Of a stretch of 64,000 bases of DNA, positions 54,161 through 62,906 are shown in pieces. The first letter of the stretch is position 1; the number at the start of each line of letters is the position of its first letter. The position numbers and the translations under genes were made by a program. The stretch is from JACVRW01 sp036407035 (GTDB lineage: Bacteria > Actinomycetota > Thermoleophilia > Solirubrobacterales > Thermoleophilaceae). The stretch lies in NCBI GenBank assembly GCA_036407035.1, contig DASXAA010000246.1, positions 1-64,000 on the forward strand. The letters are read 5' to 3'. The notes under the pieces were generated by a model. It worked only from the letters and a program-made list of their open reading frames with translations. It was not told the DNA's origin and did no database searches.

Positions 54161-55438
54161 TCAGGCGTACGACGAGGCCGGCCAGGTCTCGAGCAGCTCC
54201 TTGATCCGCACCACGCAGCGGGTGGCGTAGGCGCCGTCGATCACGCGGTGGTCGAAGGTCAGCGCGAGCGTCATGACGGACCGGATCGCGATCGCCTCGC
54301 CGCCGGCCCCGTCGGGCACGACCAGCGGCCTGCGGACGACCGCCGGGGTGCCGAGGATGCCCACCTGCGGCTGGTTGATGATCGCCATGGCGGAGATGCC
54401 GCCCACCGAGCCGGGGTTCGAGATCGTGAAGGTGCCCGCCCGGACGTGGTCGGGCGTGAGCCTGCGCGAGCGGGCGAGCGCGGCGAGCTCCGCGATCGCG
54501 TCGCCGATGGCGGGCGCGGGCAGCCCGTCGCAGCCGCGGATCACGGGCACGATCAGGCCCTGCTCGGTGTCCACGGCGATGCCCATGTTGACCTCGCGCC
54601 AGCGGATCAGCCGCGACCCGTCGAAGGTCGCGTTGAGGTCCGGGAACTCGAGCAGCGCCGCGCAGGTGGCACGCGTGATGAACGGCAGGGCGGTGAGGCG
54701 GCGGCCGCCGTCCGCCACGCGCGGAGCGCTCAGCTCCTCGCGGGCCCGGTCGACCGCGCTCATGTCGACCTCGGCCTCGGTGGTCATGTGCGCCGCCGTC
54801 TGCCGCGAGCGGATCATGTGCTCGGCCATCAGGCTGCGCTGCCGCGAGAGCTCCACGACCTCGTGCGGGACGTCGTCGTAGCCGCGCGGCAGGCCCGCGG
54901 CGGCGGGCGCCGGGGCGGGCGCTGCCGGCGCGGCGGCGCCCCCCTCGATCGCGGCGAGCACGTCGGCCTTGCGGATGCGCCCACGGATCCCCGAGCCGCG
55001 CACGGCGTGCAGGTCGACCCCGTGCTCGGCCGCGATCCGGCGGGCCACGGGCGAGCAGGCCGCGCCGTCCGTCCGGCGCGGGACGACCGCTTCGGCCGCC
55101 GCCACAGGGTCGAAGCGTCGCGGGCCGACGGCGGCCGGCTCGCGCCGCGCCGGGCGGTACGGCGGCGACGCCGCCGCGGCGGCGGGCGCCTCGACCCCCA
55201 CGCGCAGCTCCGCCAGCGGCTCCCCGACCGCCACGGTCTCGCCGGGCGCGGCGATGATCCGCGCCAGCACGCCGTCGGCCGGGGCGAGCACCTCGGTGTC
55301 GACCTTGTCGGTGGACACCTCGCAGACGAGCTCGTCCGCGCGCACGGCGTCGCCCTCGGCCTTGTGCCATTCGAGGACGGTGCCCTCGGTCACCGAGACG
55401 CCCAGGTGCGGCATCGGGATCGGGACCGTGTCGCTCAT
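54161..55438 (-). CDS. 2-oxoacid (acetoin-type) dehydrogenase E2, dihydrolipoyl acyltransferase (module 2)
   Basis: 425 residues. Lipoyl domain with STDKV (Lys45), binding domain SPVARRIAAEHGVDLHAVRGSGIRGRI in pieces (about 148-180), long Ala/Pro linker, catalytic domain ending ALTFDHRVIDGAYA with the active His. ATG overlaps the ADH stop (ATGA), so ADH and E2 are co-made, as in acetoin/butanediol routes. Its E1 partner at 46471-48425 is 6 kb away. Confidence 0.92.
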   Translation of the reverse strand: MSDTVPIPMPHLGVSVTEGTVLEWHKAEGDAVRADELVCEVSTDKVDTEVLAPADGVLARIIAAPGETVAVGEPLAELRVGVEAPAAAAASPPYRPARREPAAVGPRRFDPVAAAEAVVPRRTDGAACSPVARRIAAEHGVDLHAVRGSGIRGRIRKADVLAAIEGGAAAPAAPAPAPAAAGLPRGYDDVPHEVVELSRQRSLMAEHMIRSRQTAAHMTTEAEVDMSAVDRAREELSAPRVADGGRRLTALPFITRATCAALLEFPDLNATFDGSRLIRWREVNMGIAVDTEQGLIVPVIRGCDGLPAPAIGDAIAELAALARSRRLTPDHVRAGTFTISNPGSVGGISAMAIINQPQVGILGTPAVVRRPLVVPDGAGGEAIAIRSVMTLALTFDHRVIDGAYATRCVVRIKELLETWPASSYA

Positions 55439-56487
55439 GCCGCCAGGTCGACCATCACCTTCACGTCGACCGGCTCGCGCGCCATCTGCTCGAGCTCGTC
55501 CGGCAGCCGCCCCAGCGGGATCTCCTTCGACACGAGCGGCTCCGGGTCGAGCGTCCCGGCGGCGATCATCGCGGCGGCCCGCGGCAGGTCGTGCGCGTAG
55601 CCGAGCGAGCCGACCAGCGAGCGCTCGTAGAGCACGAGCTGGCGCGCGGGGTCGAGCCGCGGCGGCTCCTTCGGCAGGCCGACGAGCGCCACCCGTCCGC
55701 CGCGCACGGTCATGTCGGGCGCGGCGCTGAGCGCCGCCGGGGCGCCGCTCGCGTCTATCACCACGTCGGCGCCGCCGTCGGTGACCTCGCGCACCGAGCG
55801 CGCCACGTCGCGCGGCTCGCCGCCGGGGGCGTGCACCCGAAACCCGAGCTCCTCGGCCCGCTCCCGGCGCTCCCCTCCCGGCTCGCTGACGAGCACGTCG
55901 AGCCCCATCGCCCTCGCGACCAGCGAACTGCAGGCGCCGATCGCGCCGAAGCCGAGCACCACGCAGACCTCGCCCGGCCGCGCGTCCACGCGGTCGAGCG
56001 CGTGCACGCCCACCGCCAGCGGCTCGAGCATCGCCCCCGCCCGGTCCGACACCCCGCCGGGCAGCGGCACGGCGCAGTACGCCGGGAAGCGCACGCGCGG
56101 CGCGAACGCGCCGTCGGAGCACAGCCCGATCGATCCGCTCAACGCGCACAGGTTGTAGCGCCCGGTCCGGCAGGCGCGGCAGCGCTCGCAGCGCCAGCAG
56201 GCGTCCGCGGCCACGCGGTCGCCCACGGACACGCCCGTCACGCCCTCGCCGACGGCCGTGACGCGCCCGGAGAACTCGTGCCCGAGCGTGACCGGCGGGG
56301 CCTGGCCGCTCAGCGCGTGGGGCCGCTCGCGGATCGCGAACGGCCCGTGCGCGTACTCGGCGAGGTCCGAGCCGCAGACGCCGCAGAAGGCGACCTCCAC
56401 CTCGATCATCCCCGGCCCCAGCGGCAGCTCGAGCTCCACGTCCTCGAGGCGCACGTCGCGGTTGCCGTGCCAGCGCACCGCCTGCAT
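55435..56487 (-). CDS. Zinc-dependent 2,3-butanediol-dehydrogenase-like alcohol dehydrogenase
   Basis: 350 residues. Catalytic zinc: FCGVCGSDLAEY and LGHEFSGRV, with the long insert HGPFAIRERPHALSG typical of (R,R)-butanediol dehydrogenases. Structural zinc: CWRCERCRACRTGRYNLC in pieces. Rossmann VLGFGAIGACSS. It would oxidise a vicinal diol or secondary alcohol to a ketone for the E1/E2 complex. TAGAGT lies 7 bases before the ATG, so leaderless expression is likely. Confidence 0.92.
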   Translation of the reverse strand: MQAVRWHGNRDVRLEDVELELPLGPGMIEVEVAFCGVCGSDLAEYAHGPFAIRERPHALSGQAPPVTLGHEFSGRVTAVGEGVTGVSVGDRVAADACWRCERCRACRTGRYNLCALSGSIGLCSDGAFAPRVRFPAYCAVPLPGGVSDRAGAMLEPLAVGVHALDRVDARPGEVCVVLGFGAIGACSSLVARAMGLDVLVSEPGGERRERAEELGFRVHAPGGEPRDVARSVREVTDGGADVVIDASGAPAALSAAPDMTVRGGRVALVGLPKEPPRLDPARQLVLYERSLVGSLGYAHDLPRAAAMIAAGTLDPEPLVSKEIPLGRLPDELEQMAREPVDVKVMVDLAA

Positions 56488-56494
56488 GTAGAGG

Positions 56495-56559
56495 ACTCTA
56501 AGTCCCGCGCGCCGCGCTGCCGGCCAATGCCCGCGCGACGTTTATCGTGGCCCACAACG
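56495..56559. promoter_or_regulatory. Divergent promoters of the ADH-E2 and ligase genes
   Basis: Minus-strand TAGAGT (56500-56495) is 7 bases before the ADH ATG (56487), a leaderless -10. Plus-strand TATCGT (56543-56548) is 11 bases before the ligase ATG (56560). GTTGTGG on the minus strand (56558-56552) and the short GTGGCCCAC (56548-56556) resemble the recurrent motif core but overlap the ligase promoter closely. Confidence 0.35.
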
Positions 56560-58236
56560 ATGCCGCTGGCGGGAGACAACCGCTCCCACTGGGTGCCGGG
56601 GAAGGACGACGCGCCCCCGCTGCGCGACGTCACGGTCGGAACGCTGCTCGACGAGGCCGCCGAGGCCTGGCCGGACCGCGAGGCGCTCGTGTACTCCGCC
56701 TACGACGACCTCGGCATCTCCGCGCGCTGGACGTTCGGAGAGCTGCGCGAGCGCGCCCTCGCCGTGGCGCGCGCGTTCGTCGCCTCGGGCATCGAGCCCG
56801 GCGAGCGTGTCGCGATCTGGGCCACGAACCGGCCCGAGTGGGTGGAGGTGCAGTTCGGCGCGGCGTACGCGGGCGTCGTGATCGTGCCGCTCAACCCGCT
56901 CTACCGCGCCGACGAGGTGCGCTTCGTGCTCGGCAAGACCGGCGCGACGGCCTGCTTCGTGGAGCCGGAGAACCGCGGCGTGAGCCTGTGGGAAATCGTC
57001 GACGAGGTTGCGGGCGAACTGCCGGAGCTCGAGCTGCGGGTGGCGTTCGGCGCAGCGCCGGACGGAGCCGGGCTCTCGCTCGAGGAATGGGTCGGCGGCG
57101 CGAGCGACGGCGCGGCCGACGCCGTCGAGCGGCGCCGCGCGGCCATCAGGCCCGACGACACCTCGCAGATCCAGTTCACCTCGGGCACGACCGGGTTCCC
57201 CAAGGGCGCCGAGCTGCGCCACGGCGGCCTGACAGGCAACGCGGTCCTGTTCGCCGACCGGGCGCGCTTCCACCTCGGCGGGCGCCACTGCAATCCGATG
57301 CCGTTCTTCCACTGCGGCGGCTGCGTCATGGCCACGCTCGGCTGCGTTGCCACCGGCTCAGCCCAGCTGCCGACGCTGACGTTCGACGCCGCGCGCATGG
57401 TCCGCACGATCGACGCCGAGCGCGCCACCTCGGCCGGCGCCGTGCCGACGATGCTGATCGGCCTCGAGGAGGAGGTGGACAAGAGCGGCGGCTCGCTCCA
57501 GTCGCTCGACGTCGTGGTCACCGGCGGCTCTCCCGTGCCGGTGGACGTGGAGCGCCGCTGGATCGAGCGCTTCGGCGTGCGGTTCACGATCACGTACGGC
57601 CTCACCGAGGCGTCGCCAGTGATCACCCAGAGCGACCCGGACGATCCCGAGGAGCTCCAGATCGCGACCTGCGGGAGGGCGCTCCCGCACGTGGAGGTGG
57701 ACGTGGTCGACGTGACCGCGCGCGAGCCGGTTGCGATCGGCGAGCAGGGCGAGCTGCGCACACGCGGCTTCCTCGTCATGAAGGGCTACTGGGACGAGCC
57801 GGCCGCCACCGCGGACACCATCGAGAAGGGTGGCTGGCTCCGCTCGGGCGACCTCGCCCGCATGGACGCGGACGGGTACGTCTCGATCACCGGCCGCGCC
57901 AAGGAAATGATCATTCGCGGCGGCGAGAACATCTACCCGGCCGAGATCGAGGACGCGATCCGCCGGCTGCCCGACGTGCTCGACGCGAGCGTCGTCGGCG
58001 TGCCGGACGAGCGCTACGGCGAGCAGGTGGCCGCGTTCGTCCGGCTGCGCGAGGGCGGAACGCTCACGCTGGACCTGATGCGCGCCGAGCTGGCGGACCG
58101 GATCGCCCGCTTCAAGATCCCGCGCTACCTCACCGTGGTCGACGAGTGGCCGACAACGCCCTCAGGCAAGGTCCAGAAGTTCAAGCTGCGCGAGCAGTTC
58201 CTGGCCGCTAGAGCTGAGCGCTCTTCGGCGGCATGA
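56560..58236 (+). CDS. Acyl-CoA synthetase/AMP-dependent ligase
   Basis: 558 residues, ANL superfamily. FTSGTTGFPKGAEL is the phosphate loop, TYGLTEASP A5, LRSGDLARMDADG A7, GRAKEMIIRGGENIYPAEIE A8, TPSGKVQKFKL with the A10 Lys. The N-terminal SHWVPGKDDAPPLRDVTVGTL in pieces is as in medium-chain ligases. ATG 56560 chosen as the homology start. The last 29 bases overlap the convergent MaoC gene. Confidence 0.93.
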   Translation: MPLAGDNRSHWVPGKDDAPPLRDVTVGTLLDEAAEAWPDREALVYSAYDDLGISARWTFGELRERALAVARAFVASGIEPGERVAIWATNRPEWVEVQFGAAYAGVVIVPLNPLYRADEVRFVLGKTGATACFVEPENRGVSLWEIVDEVAGELPELELRVAFGAAPDGAGLSLEEWVGGASDGAADAVERRRAAIRPDDTSQIQFTSGTTGFPKGAELRHGGLTGNAVLFADRARFHLGGRHCNPMPFFHCGGCVMATLGCVATGSAQLPTLTFDAARMVRTIDAERATSAGAVPTMLIGLEEEVDKSGGSLQSLDVVVTGGSPVPVDVERRWIERFGVRFTITYGLTEASPVITQSDPDDPEELQIATCGRALPHVEVDVVDVTAREPVAIGEQGELRTRGFLVMKGYWDEPAATADTIEKGGWLRSGDLARMDADGYVSITGRAKEMIIRGGENIYPAEIEDAIRRLPDVLDASVVGVPDERYGEQVAAFVRLREGGTLTLDLMRAELADRIARFKIPRYLTVVDEWPTTPSGKVQKFKLREQFLAARAERSSAA

Positions 58237-58636
58237 CCACCGCGTACCCCTCCGCCACGAGCGCGCCGTCCTGGTTCGTCCACGTGAGCGCGATCCGAAC
58301 GCGGTTGCGCTCCACGTCGCGCTCGGCGACCTCCCCGCGCGTCCTGATCGTGTCGCCGATGTACACGGGCCGCCGGTAGTCGATGTGGTTCGTCTCGGCG
58401 ATCGTCCCCACGCCGGGTAGGTCCATGCCGAGCAGGCCGGCCGCCAGCGCCAGCGTGAGCGGGCCGTGCGCCACGCGCGCGCCGAACAGCGACCGCTTCG
58501 CCCATTCCGCGTCGACGTGCACCGGGTTGAAGTCGCCGCTGATGGCGGCGAAGAACGCGACGTCGGTCTCGGTGACCGTCTTCGTGAACTCGGCGGCGTC
58601 GCCGACGCTCAGCTGCTCCATCGTCAACGACCGCAT
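58208..58636 (-). CDS. MaoC-family (R)-specific enoyl-CoA hydratase-like protein
   Basis: 142 residues, single hot-dog fold. The hydratase-2 motif ISGDFNPVHVDAEWAKRSLF carries Asp and His of the catalytic dyad, GARVAHGPLTLALAAGLLG and the YRRPVYIGDTI strand follow. It hydrates a trans-2-enoyl-CoA. ATG with GGAGG upstream; the same GGAGG/CCTCC block serves the divergent SDR gene, 15 bases away. Confidence 0.92.
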   Translation of the reverse strand: MRSLTMEQLSVGDAAEFTKTVTETDVAFFAAISGDFNPVHVDAEWAKRSLFGARVAHGPLTLALAAGLLGMDLPGVGTIAETNHIDYRRPVYIGDTIRTRGEVAERDVERNRVRIALTWTNQDGALVAEGYAVVMPPKSAQL

Positions 58637-58651
58637 CCGGAGGTCCTCCTC
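58637..58651. promoter_or_regulatory. 15-base divergent gap with a palindromic ribosome-binding block
   Basis: GGAGGTCCTCC reads as a Shine-Dalgarno (GGAGG) on both strands, 8 bases before each ATG. There is no room for promoters, so these must lie inside the opposite coding regions. Confidence 0.6.
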
Positions 58652-59479
58652 ATGAGCTCAAGGGTTGCCGTGGTCACGGGCGCCGCGCGCCGTGGCGGGA
58701 TTGGCCGCGCCGTGGCCGCGCGCCTCCTGCGCGACGGCCTGCGGGTGATGGTCTCCGACCTCGGCCGGCCGATGGAGAGCCACCCCGACTACGCAGGGGC
58801 CGAGCCGACCGAGCTCGACGACGCGGTCGCGGAGCTGGGCCGCGACGGCGAGACGGCCGGCGTGCACTGCGACGTCCGCGATACGGGGCAGGTGGACGCG
58901 TTGCTCGCCGCAACCGTGGAGCGCTTCGGGCGGGTCGACGTGCTGGTGAACAACGCCGGCGTGGCCATCGGCCTCGCGCCTGTGACCGAGCTGAGCGACG
59001 AGGACTGGCAGGTGAACCTCGACGTGATGGCCGGCGGCGTGTTCCGCTGCTCGCGCGCCGCGGCGCGGCTCATGATCGAGCAGGGCGACGGCGGCCGGAT
59101 CGTGACCGTCGCCTCGCAGGCCGGGCTCGTGGGCGCGCCATGGCTGGCCGCGTACTGCGCGGCCAAGTTCGCGGCGATCGGCTTCACCCAGTCGCTGGCG
59201 CACGAGCTGGGACCGCACGGCATCACCGTGAACGCGGTCTGCCCGGGGACCGTGATGACGCCGCTGCTGGACGTGCCGGGCGGCATCTTCGACACCTATC
59301 CGGCGATGGCCGGCATCACGCGGGAGCAGTACGAGCGCAAGCTGGTGCGGTCGATCCCGCTGCGCCGCCTCGAGACCCCCGAGGACGTGGCCGAGGCGGT
59401 CGCCTTCCTCGCCTCCGAAGGCGCCGCGTACGTGACCGGCGAGGCGCTGAACGTGAGCGGCGGGCAGACGATGCGCTGA
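58652..59479 (+). CDS. Short-chain dehydrogenase/reductase with extended cofactor loop
   Basis: 275 residues. The loop reads TGAARRGGIGRA, two residues longer than TGxxxGIG. CDVRDTG, NNAGVAIG, catalytic YCAAK and NVSGGQT at the end are otherwise standard. An insert PMESHPDYAGAEPTE (about 35-50) is unusual. The ATG is preceded by GGAGG. Likely 3-hydroxyacyl-CoA or alcohol dehydrogenase next to the MaoC hydratase. Confidence 0.9.
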   Translation: MSSRVAVVTGAARRGGIGRAVAARLLRDGLRVMVSDLGRPMESHPDYAGAEPTELDDAVAELGRDGETAGVHCDVRDTGQVDALLAATVERFGRVDVLVNNAGVAIGLAPVTELSDEDWQVNLDVMAGGVFRCSRAAARLMIEQGDGGRIVTVASQAGLVGAPWLAAYCAAKFAAIGFTQSLAHELGPHGITVNAVCPGTVMTPLLDVPGGIFDTYPAMAGITREQYERKLVRSIPLRRLETPEDVAEAVAFLASEGAAYVTGEALNVSGGQTMR

Positions 59480-59487
59480 CCGGCGCA

Positions 59488-60951
59488 TCAGCGCCGCAGC
59501 GACACGGTCACCCCGCCGCGGGTGGCGCTCACCGAGCGGCCCGCCCGCGTTGCCATCAGGTCCTTCAGCCAGGTCATGCCGTACGGGCCGCCGATCGGGT
59601 GGATCGGCTCGGGCGGCCGCGTGGCCGCGTACATGGCGTCCACGTCGGGGCCGGGGATCAGGTATCGCAGCAGCAGCTCCTCGTCCGAGAGGTGCTCGCC
59701 GTACTGGCGCCGGATCTCGGCGAGCGACGGCTGGGGCGCCCCGCCCGCGTCCATGATCGCCCGTCCGCGCTCCGTGTGCGACGCGCGGTCCACCAGCTCC
59801 GGGTCCACCTCGCCGGGGGGCGTGCCGTACCAGCCCGCGATGTACATCAGGTTCTCGTCCGGGATCGTCGCGTAGCGCTCGCCCTGCACGACGTTCAGCA
59901 GCGCCTGGATCCCGACCAGCTGCGAGAACGGCGTGGCCATGATCGGCCAGCCCATCTCCGCGCGGACGCGGACGGACTCCTCGAGCACCTCCGGCAGCCG
60001 TTCCTGCATGTCCACCTGCTTCAGCTGCTCGCGCAGCGTGCCCATCATCCCGCCGGGGAACTGCTGCTGGATCGCGGCCACCGAGTACTCGACGGGCGCG
60101 CCGCGCGCGAAGCCCTCGTCGTCGGCGAGGCCGCCGAAGTGCTCCGCGACCTCGGCCAGGCGGCTGTCGTCGATCGCCGGCTCGTGGCCGAGGCGGCGCA
60201 TGTTGTCCACGGTCACCTCGGTCGACGGCATCGACACCCCGTTGGCCATCGTCGACACGGCGGTGTGCACGATCGTGAGGCCCTCCTCCACGCCGACGAT
60301 GTGGTTCAGGTTCGCCATCGCCGTGCGGTTGTGGAAGTGCATCTCCAGCGGGATCTCGCCCGCGTGCTCGCGCATCAGCCGGATCCAGCGGCGCGCGCGC
60401 TCCGGGCCGAGCACGCCCGCCTCGTCGCCGAGCACGATCGTGTGGGCCACGCCGCCGCCCGCCATGCGGTCGATCAGCCCGGCGTAGTACTCGTCGGTGT
60501 GCACCGGTGACTCCGAGAAGTTGAGCTGCGGCGAGGGCCTCAGCCCGGCGTCCTTGGCGAGCCCGGCCACGTGCAGCATCTGGTCCACGTCGTGCAGGCA
60601 GTCGAAGATCCACAGGCTCTGGATGCCGTGCTTCGCGAGGGTGCGGATCCACAGCTCGACGATCGAGTCGGGCGTGACGTTCATCCCCACGATGCCGTTG
60701 GTCCGCGTGCCGGCGCGCAGCACGGAGGCGGGCAGCGCGCGGCGGACGGTGTCGAGCCCGACCCAGGGGTCCTCCTGCCGGAACCGCACGAGCACCTCGA
60801 ACATCGAGCTGCCGGTGAGGTCGACCACGCGATAGCCGGCGCCGTCGATCGCGTCGGCCACGGGCAGGATGTGGCCCGGGCGCATGCGCATGCCCCAGAG
60901 GCTCTGCTGCCCGTCGCGCAGCGTCTGGTCGATGAACTCGATGCGGGCCAT
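59488..60951 (-). CDS. Carboxyltransferase-domain protein, PycB/OadA-like (copy 2)
   Basis: 487 residues, paralogue of 17350-18807. DQTLRDGQQSLWGMRM (Asp8) and HFHNRT (His205, His207) keep three usual metal ligands. The KDMAG lysine is Gly175 (LGDEAGVL), so the carbamyl-lysine is absent here as well. It follows biotin carboxylase by a one-base overlap (TGATG) and should move CO2 from biotin to an unknown acceptor; with this altered site the acceptor is perhaps not pyruvate. Confidence 0.84.
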   Translation of the reverse strand: MARIEFIDQTLRDGQQSLWGMRMRPGHILPVADAIDGAGYRVVDLTGSSMFEVLVRFRQEDPWVGLDTVRRALPASVLRAGTRTNGIVGMNVTPDSIVELWIRTLAKHGIQSLWIFDCLHDVDQMLHVAGLAKDAGLRPSPQLNFSESPVHTDEYYAGLIDRMAGGGVAHTIVLGDEAGVLGPERARRWIRLMREHAGEIPLEMHFHNRTAMANLNHIVGVEEGLTIVHTAVSTMANGVSMPSTEVTVDNMRRLGHEPAIDDSRLAEVAEHFGGLADDEGFARGAPVEYSVAAIQQQFPGGMMGTLREQLKQVDMQERLPEVLEESVRVRAEMGWPIMATPFSQLVGIQALLNVVQGERYATIPDENLMYIAGWYGTPPGEVDPELVDRASHTERGRAIMDAGGAPQPSLAEIRRQYGEHLSDEELLLRYLIPGPDVDAMYAATRPPEPIHPIGGPYGMTWLKDLMATRAGRSVSATRGGVTVSLRR

Positions 60952-62327
60952 CAGGCGGCCTCCGCGCCGGCCGTCCAGGCCGGCATGAACTCGTCCTCGA
61001 CCCAGCGGGTGTGCACGTTGCCCGACACGACGTCGGGGTGCTCGAGCACGTCGAGGGCGAAGCCCGCGGTGGTGTGCACGCCCTCCACGCGCAGGTGGCG
61101 CAGCGCGTGTCGGATGCGCTCGAGCGCGTGCTCGCGGTCGTCGCCGCGCGCGATCACCTTTGCGAGCAGCGAGTCGTAGTGGGGCACGATCGTCCAGCCC
61201 GGGAAGCACGCCGTGTCCACGCGCACGTCGCTCCCTATCGGGGCGACCCACTGCTCGAGCCGCCCCGGCGATGCCGCGAAGTCGTGCTCCGGGCGCTCGG
61301 CGTTGATGCGCACCTCGATCGCGTGGCCGGTCACGCTCACGTCGTCCTGCGAGAACGAGAGTGCCTCGCCGCCGGCGATGCGGAGCTGCTCGCGCACGAT
61401 GTCGATCCCCGTGACCATCTCGGTCACGGGGTGCTCAACCTGTAGTCGCGCGTTGATCTCGAGGAACCCGGCGGTGCCGCGCTCGGCGTCGACGAGGAAC
61501 TCACACGTCGCGGCGCTCGTGTACCCGAGCGCGGCGATCAGGCGCGTGGCCCCGTCCGCGATCTCGGCGAGCAGCTCCTCCGGGAGGCCGTGCGCGGGAG
61601 CCTCCTCGATCAGCTTCTGGTAGCGGCGCTGGAGCGTGCAGTCGCGGTGGCCGAGGTGCACGACGTTGCCGGCCGAGTCGGCCAGCACCTGCACCTCCAC
61701 GTGCCGCGCGCGACGGACGTACCGCTCCACGAACAGCCGCGGGTCGCCGAACGCCTGGCGCGCCTCGAGCGACGCCGCCTCCCACAGCCGGCCCAGCTCC
61801 TCGTCGCGCTCCACCAGGCGCATCCCGCGCCCGCCCCCGCCGCCGGCCGCCTTGAGCAGCACCGGGTAGCCGACGCCGGCGGCCGCGCCCCGTGCCTCCT
61901 CCTCGGTGGAGACCACGTCGGTGCCCTCGTTCACGGGGATGCCGAGCTCGCGCGCGAGCGCCCGCGCGGTCGCCTTGTCGCCGCTGCGGCGCATCGCGTC
62001 CTCCGGCGGCCCGACGAACGCGATTCCGGCGTCCGCGCAGGCCGCCGACAGCTCGGGCCGCTCGGACACGAAGCCGTAGCCGGGATGGAGCGCGTCGCAG
62101 CCGGCGACGCTCGCGGCGGCCACCAGCCTGTCCACGTCGAGATAGCTCTCCGCCGCGCTGGCCGGGCCGATGCACAGCACGCGGTCGGCCAGCTGGGCGC
62201 CGAGGCTGCCGCGGTCGGCCTCGGATACGGCGAGCACGGCCTCGATGCCCTCGTCGAAGCACGCGCGGATGATCCGGACCGCGATCTCGCCGCGGTTGGC
62301 GATCAGCACTCGCCGCAGCCGGGGCAT
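60951..62327 (-). CDS. accC: Biotin carboxylase (AccC-like)
   Basis: 458 residues, standard length. VLIANRGEIAVRIIRA start, HPGYGFVSE, ATP-grasp loop AAGGGGGRGM, HLGHRDCTLQRRYQKLIEEAP in pieces, FLEINARLQVEHPVTEMVTG in pieces with the catalytic Arg. It carboxylates biotin on the carrier with ATP and bicarbonate. Ten bases after the carrier gene, one-base overlap with the CT gene. Confidence 0.95.
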   Translation of the reverse strand: MPRLRRVLIANRGEIAVRIIRACFDEGIEAVLAVSEADRGSLGAQLADRVLCIGPASAAESYLDVDRLVAAASVAGCDALHPGYGFVSERPELSAACADAGIAFVGPPEDAMRRSGDKATARALARELGIPVNEGTDVVSTEEEARGAAAGVGYPVLLKAAGGGGGRGMRLVERDEELGRLWEAASLEARQAFGDPRLFVERYVRRARHVEVQVLADSAGNVVHLGHRDCTLQRRYQKLIEEAPAHGLPEELLAEIADGATRLIAALGYTSAATCEFLVDAERGTAGFLEINARLQVEHPVTEMVTGIDIVREQLRIAGGEALSFSQDDVSVTGHAIEVRINAERPEHDFAASPGRLEQWVAPIGSDVRVDTACFPGWTIVPHYDSLLAKVIARGDDREHALERIRHALRHLRVEGVHTTAGFALDVLEHPDVVSGNVHTRWVEDEFMPAWTAGAEAA

Positions 62328-62337
62328 CCGGGCTCGG

Positions 62338-62853
62338 TCAGGCCTCGGGATCGACCACGACGATCGCCTGTCCGAACTCGACCGCGCCGCCGTTCTCCAC
62401 GAGGATCTCGGTCACGACGCCGTCGACCGGGGAACCGACGTGGTTCATCAGCTTCATCACCTCGACGATCGCGACGGTGTCGCCGGCCGACACGCGCGAG
62501 CCGACCTCCACGAACGGCGCCTCACCGGGCGCCGGCGCGCGCCAGAAGAGGCCGACCGAGGGGGCGCGGATGACAGTGCCGTCGAGCTCCGGCTCGGCGG
62601 GTGCGGCGGACGGGGCGGATGCGGCCGGCTCGGCGGCGGGCGCCTCGCCCCCTCCCGGAGCGGCGCCCGCGGGCGCGCCCGCCGGCGCGGCCCGCTCGAC
62701 GTCCGGCGGCGGCGCGGGCGGCGCGGCGCCGTTGCTCGCCGGGTCGCGCGAGACGTGCAGCCGGTCGCTGCCGACGGTCACGCTCATCTCGCGCCAGTCG
62801 CTGCGGTCGAAGGCGTCAAGCAGCGCCCTGATCGTCTCTGGACTCATCTCCAT
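62338..62853 (-). CDS. accB: Biotin carboxyl carrier protein
   Basis: 171 residues. N-terminal helix, a long Ala/Pro/Gly linker (about 38-88), then the biotinyl domain with EVMKLMN, Lys134 being the biotin site, and the thumb-like insertion SVGLFWRAPAPGEAPF. It is acetyl-CoA-carboxylase type in form, yet is in one operon with a PycB-like CT. ATG 62853 or 62847. Confidence 0.94.
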   Translation of the reverse strand: MEMSPETIRALLDAFDRSDWREMSVTVGSDRLHVSRDPASNGAAPPAPPPDVERAAPAGAPAGAAPGGGEAPAAEPAASAPSAAPAEPELDGTVIRAPSVGLFWRAPAPGEAPFVEVGSRVSAGDTVAIVEVMKLMNHVGSPVDGVVTEILVENGGAVEFGQAIVVVDPEA

Positions 62854-62906
62854 GCGTCGAGTCTCCGCTTCCCGGCGGGGGCCACAGCGCGAGCGATCAT
62901 ACGCCC

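Noticed and set aside
51460..54204. Plus-strand open frame of 914 codons opposite the HyuA/HyuB genes
   Set aside because: Same mirror-frame effect of high GC at third positions; low-complexity composition, no ribosome site or homology.
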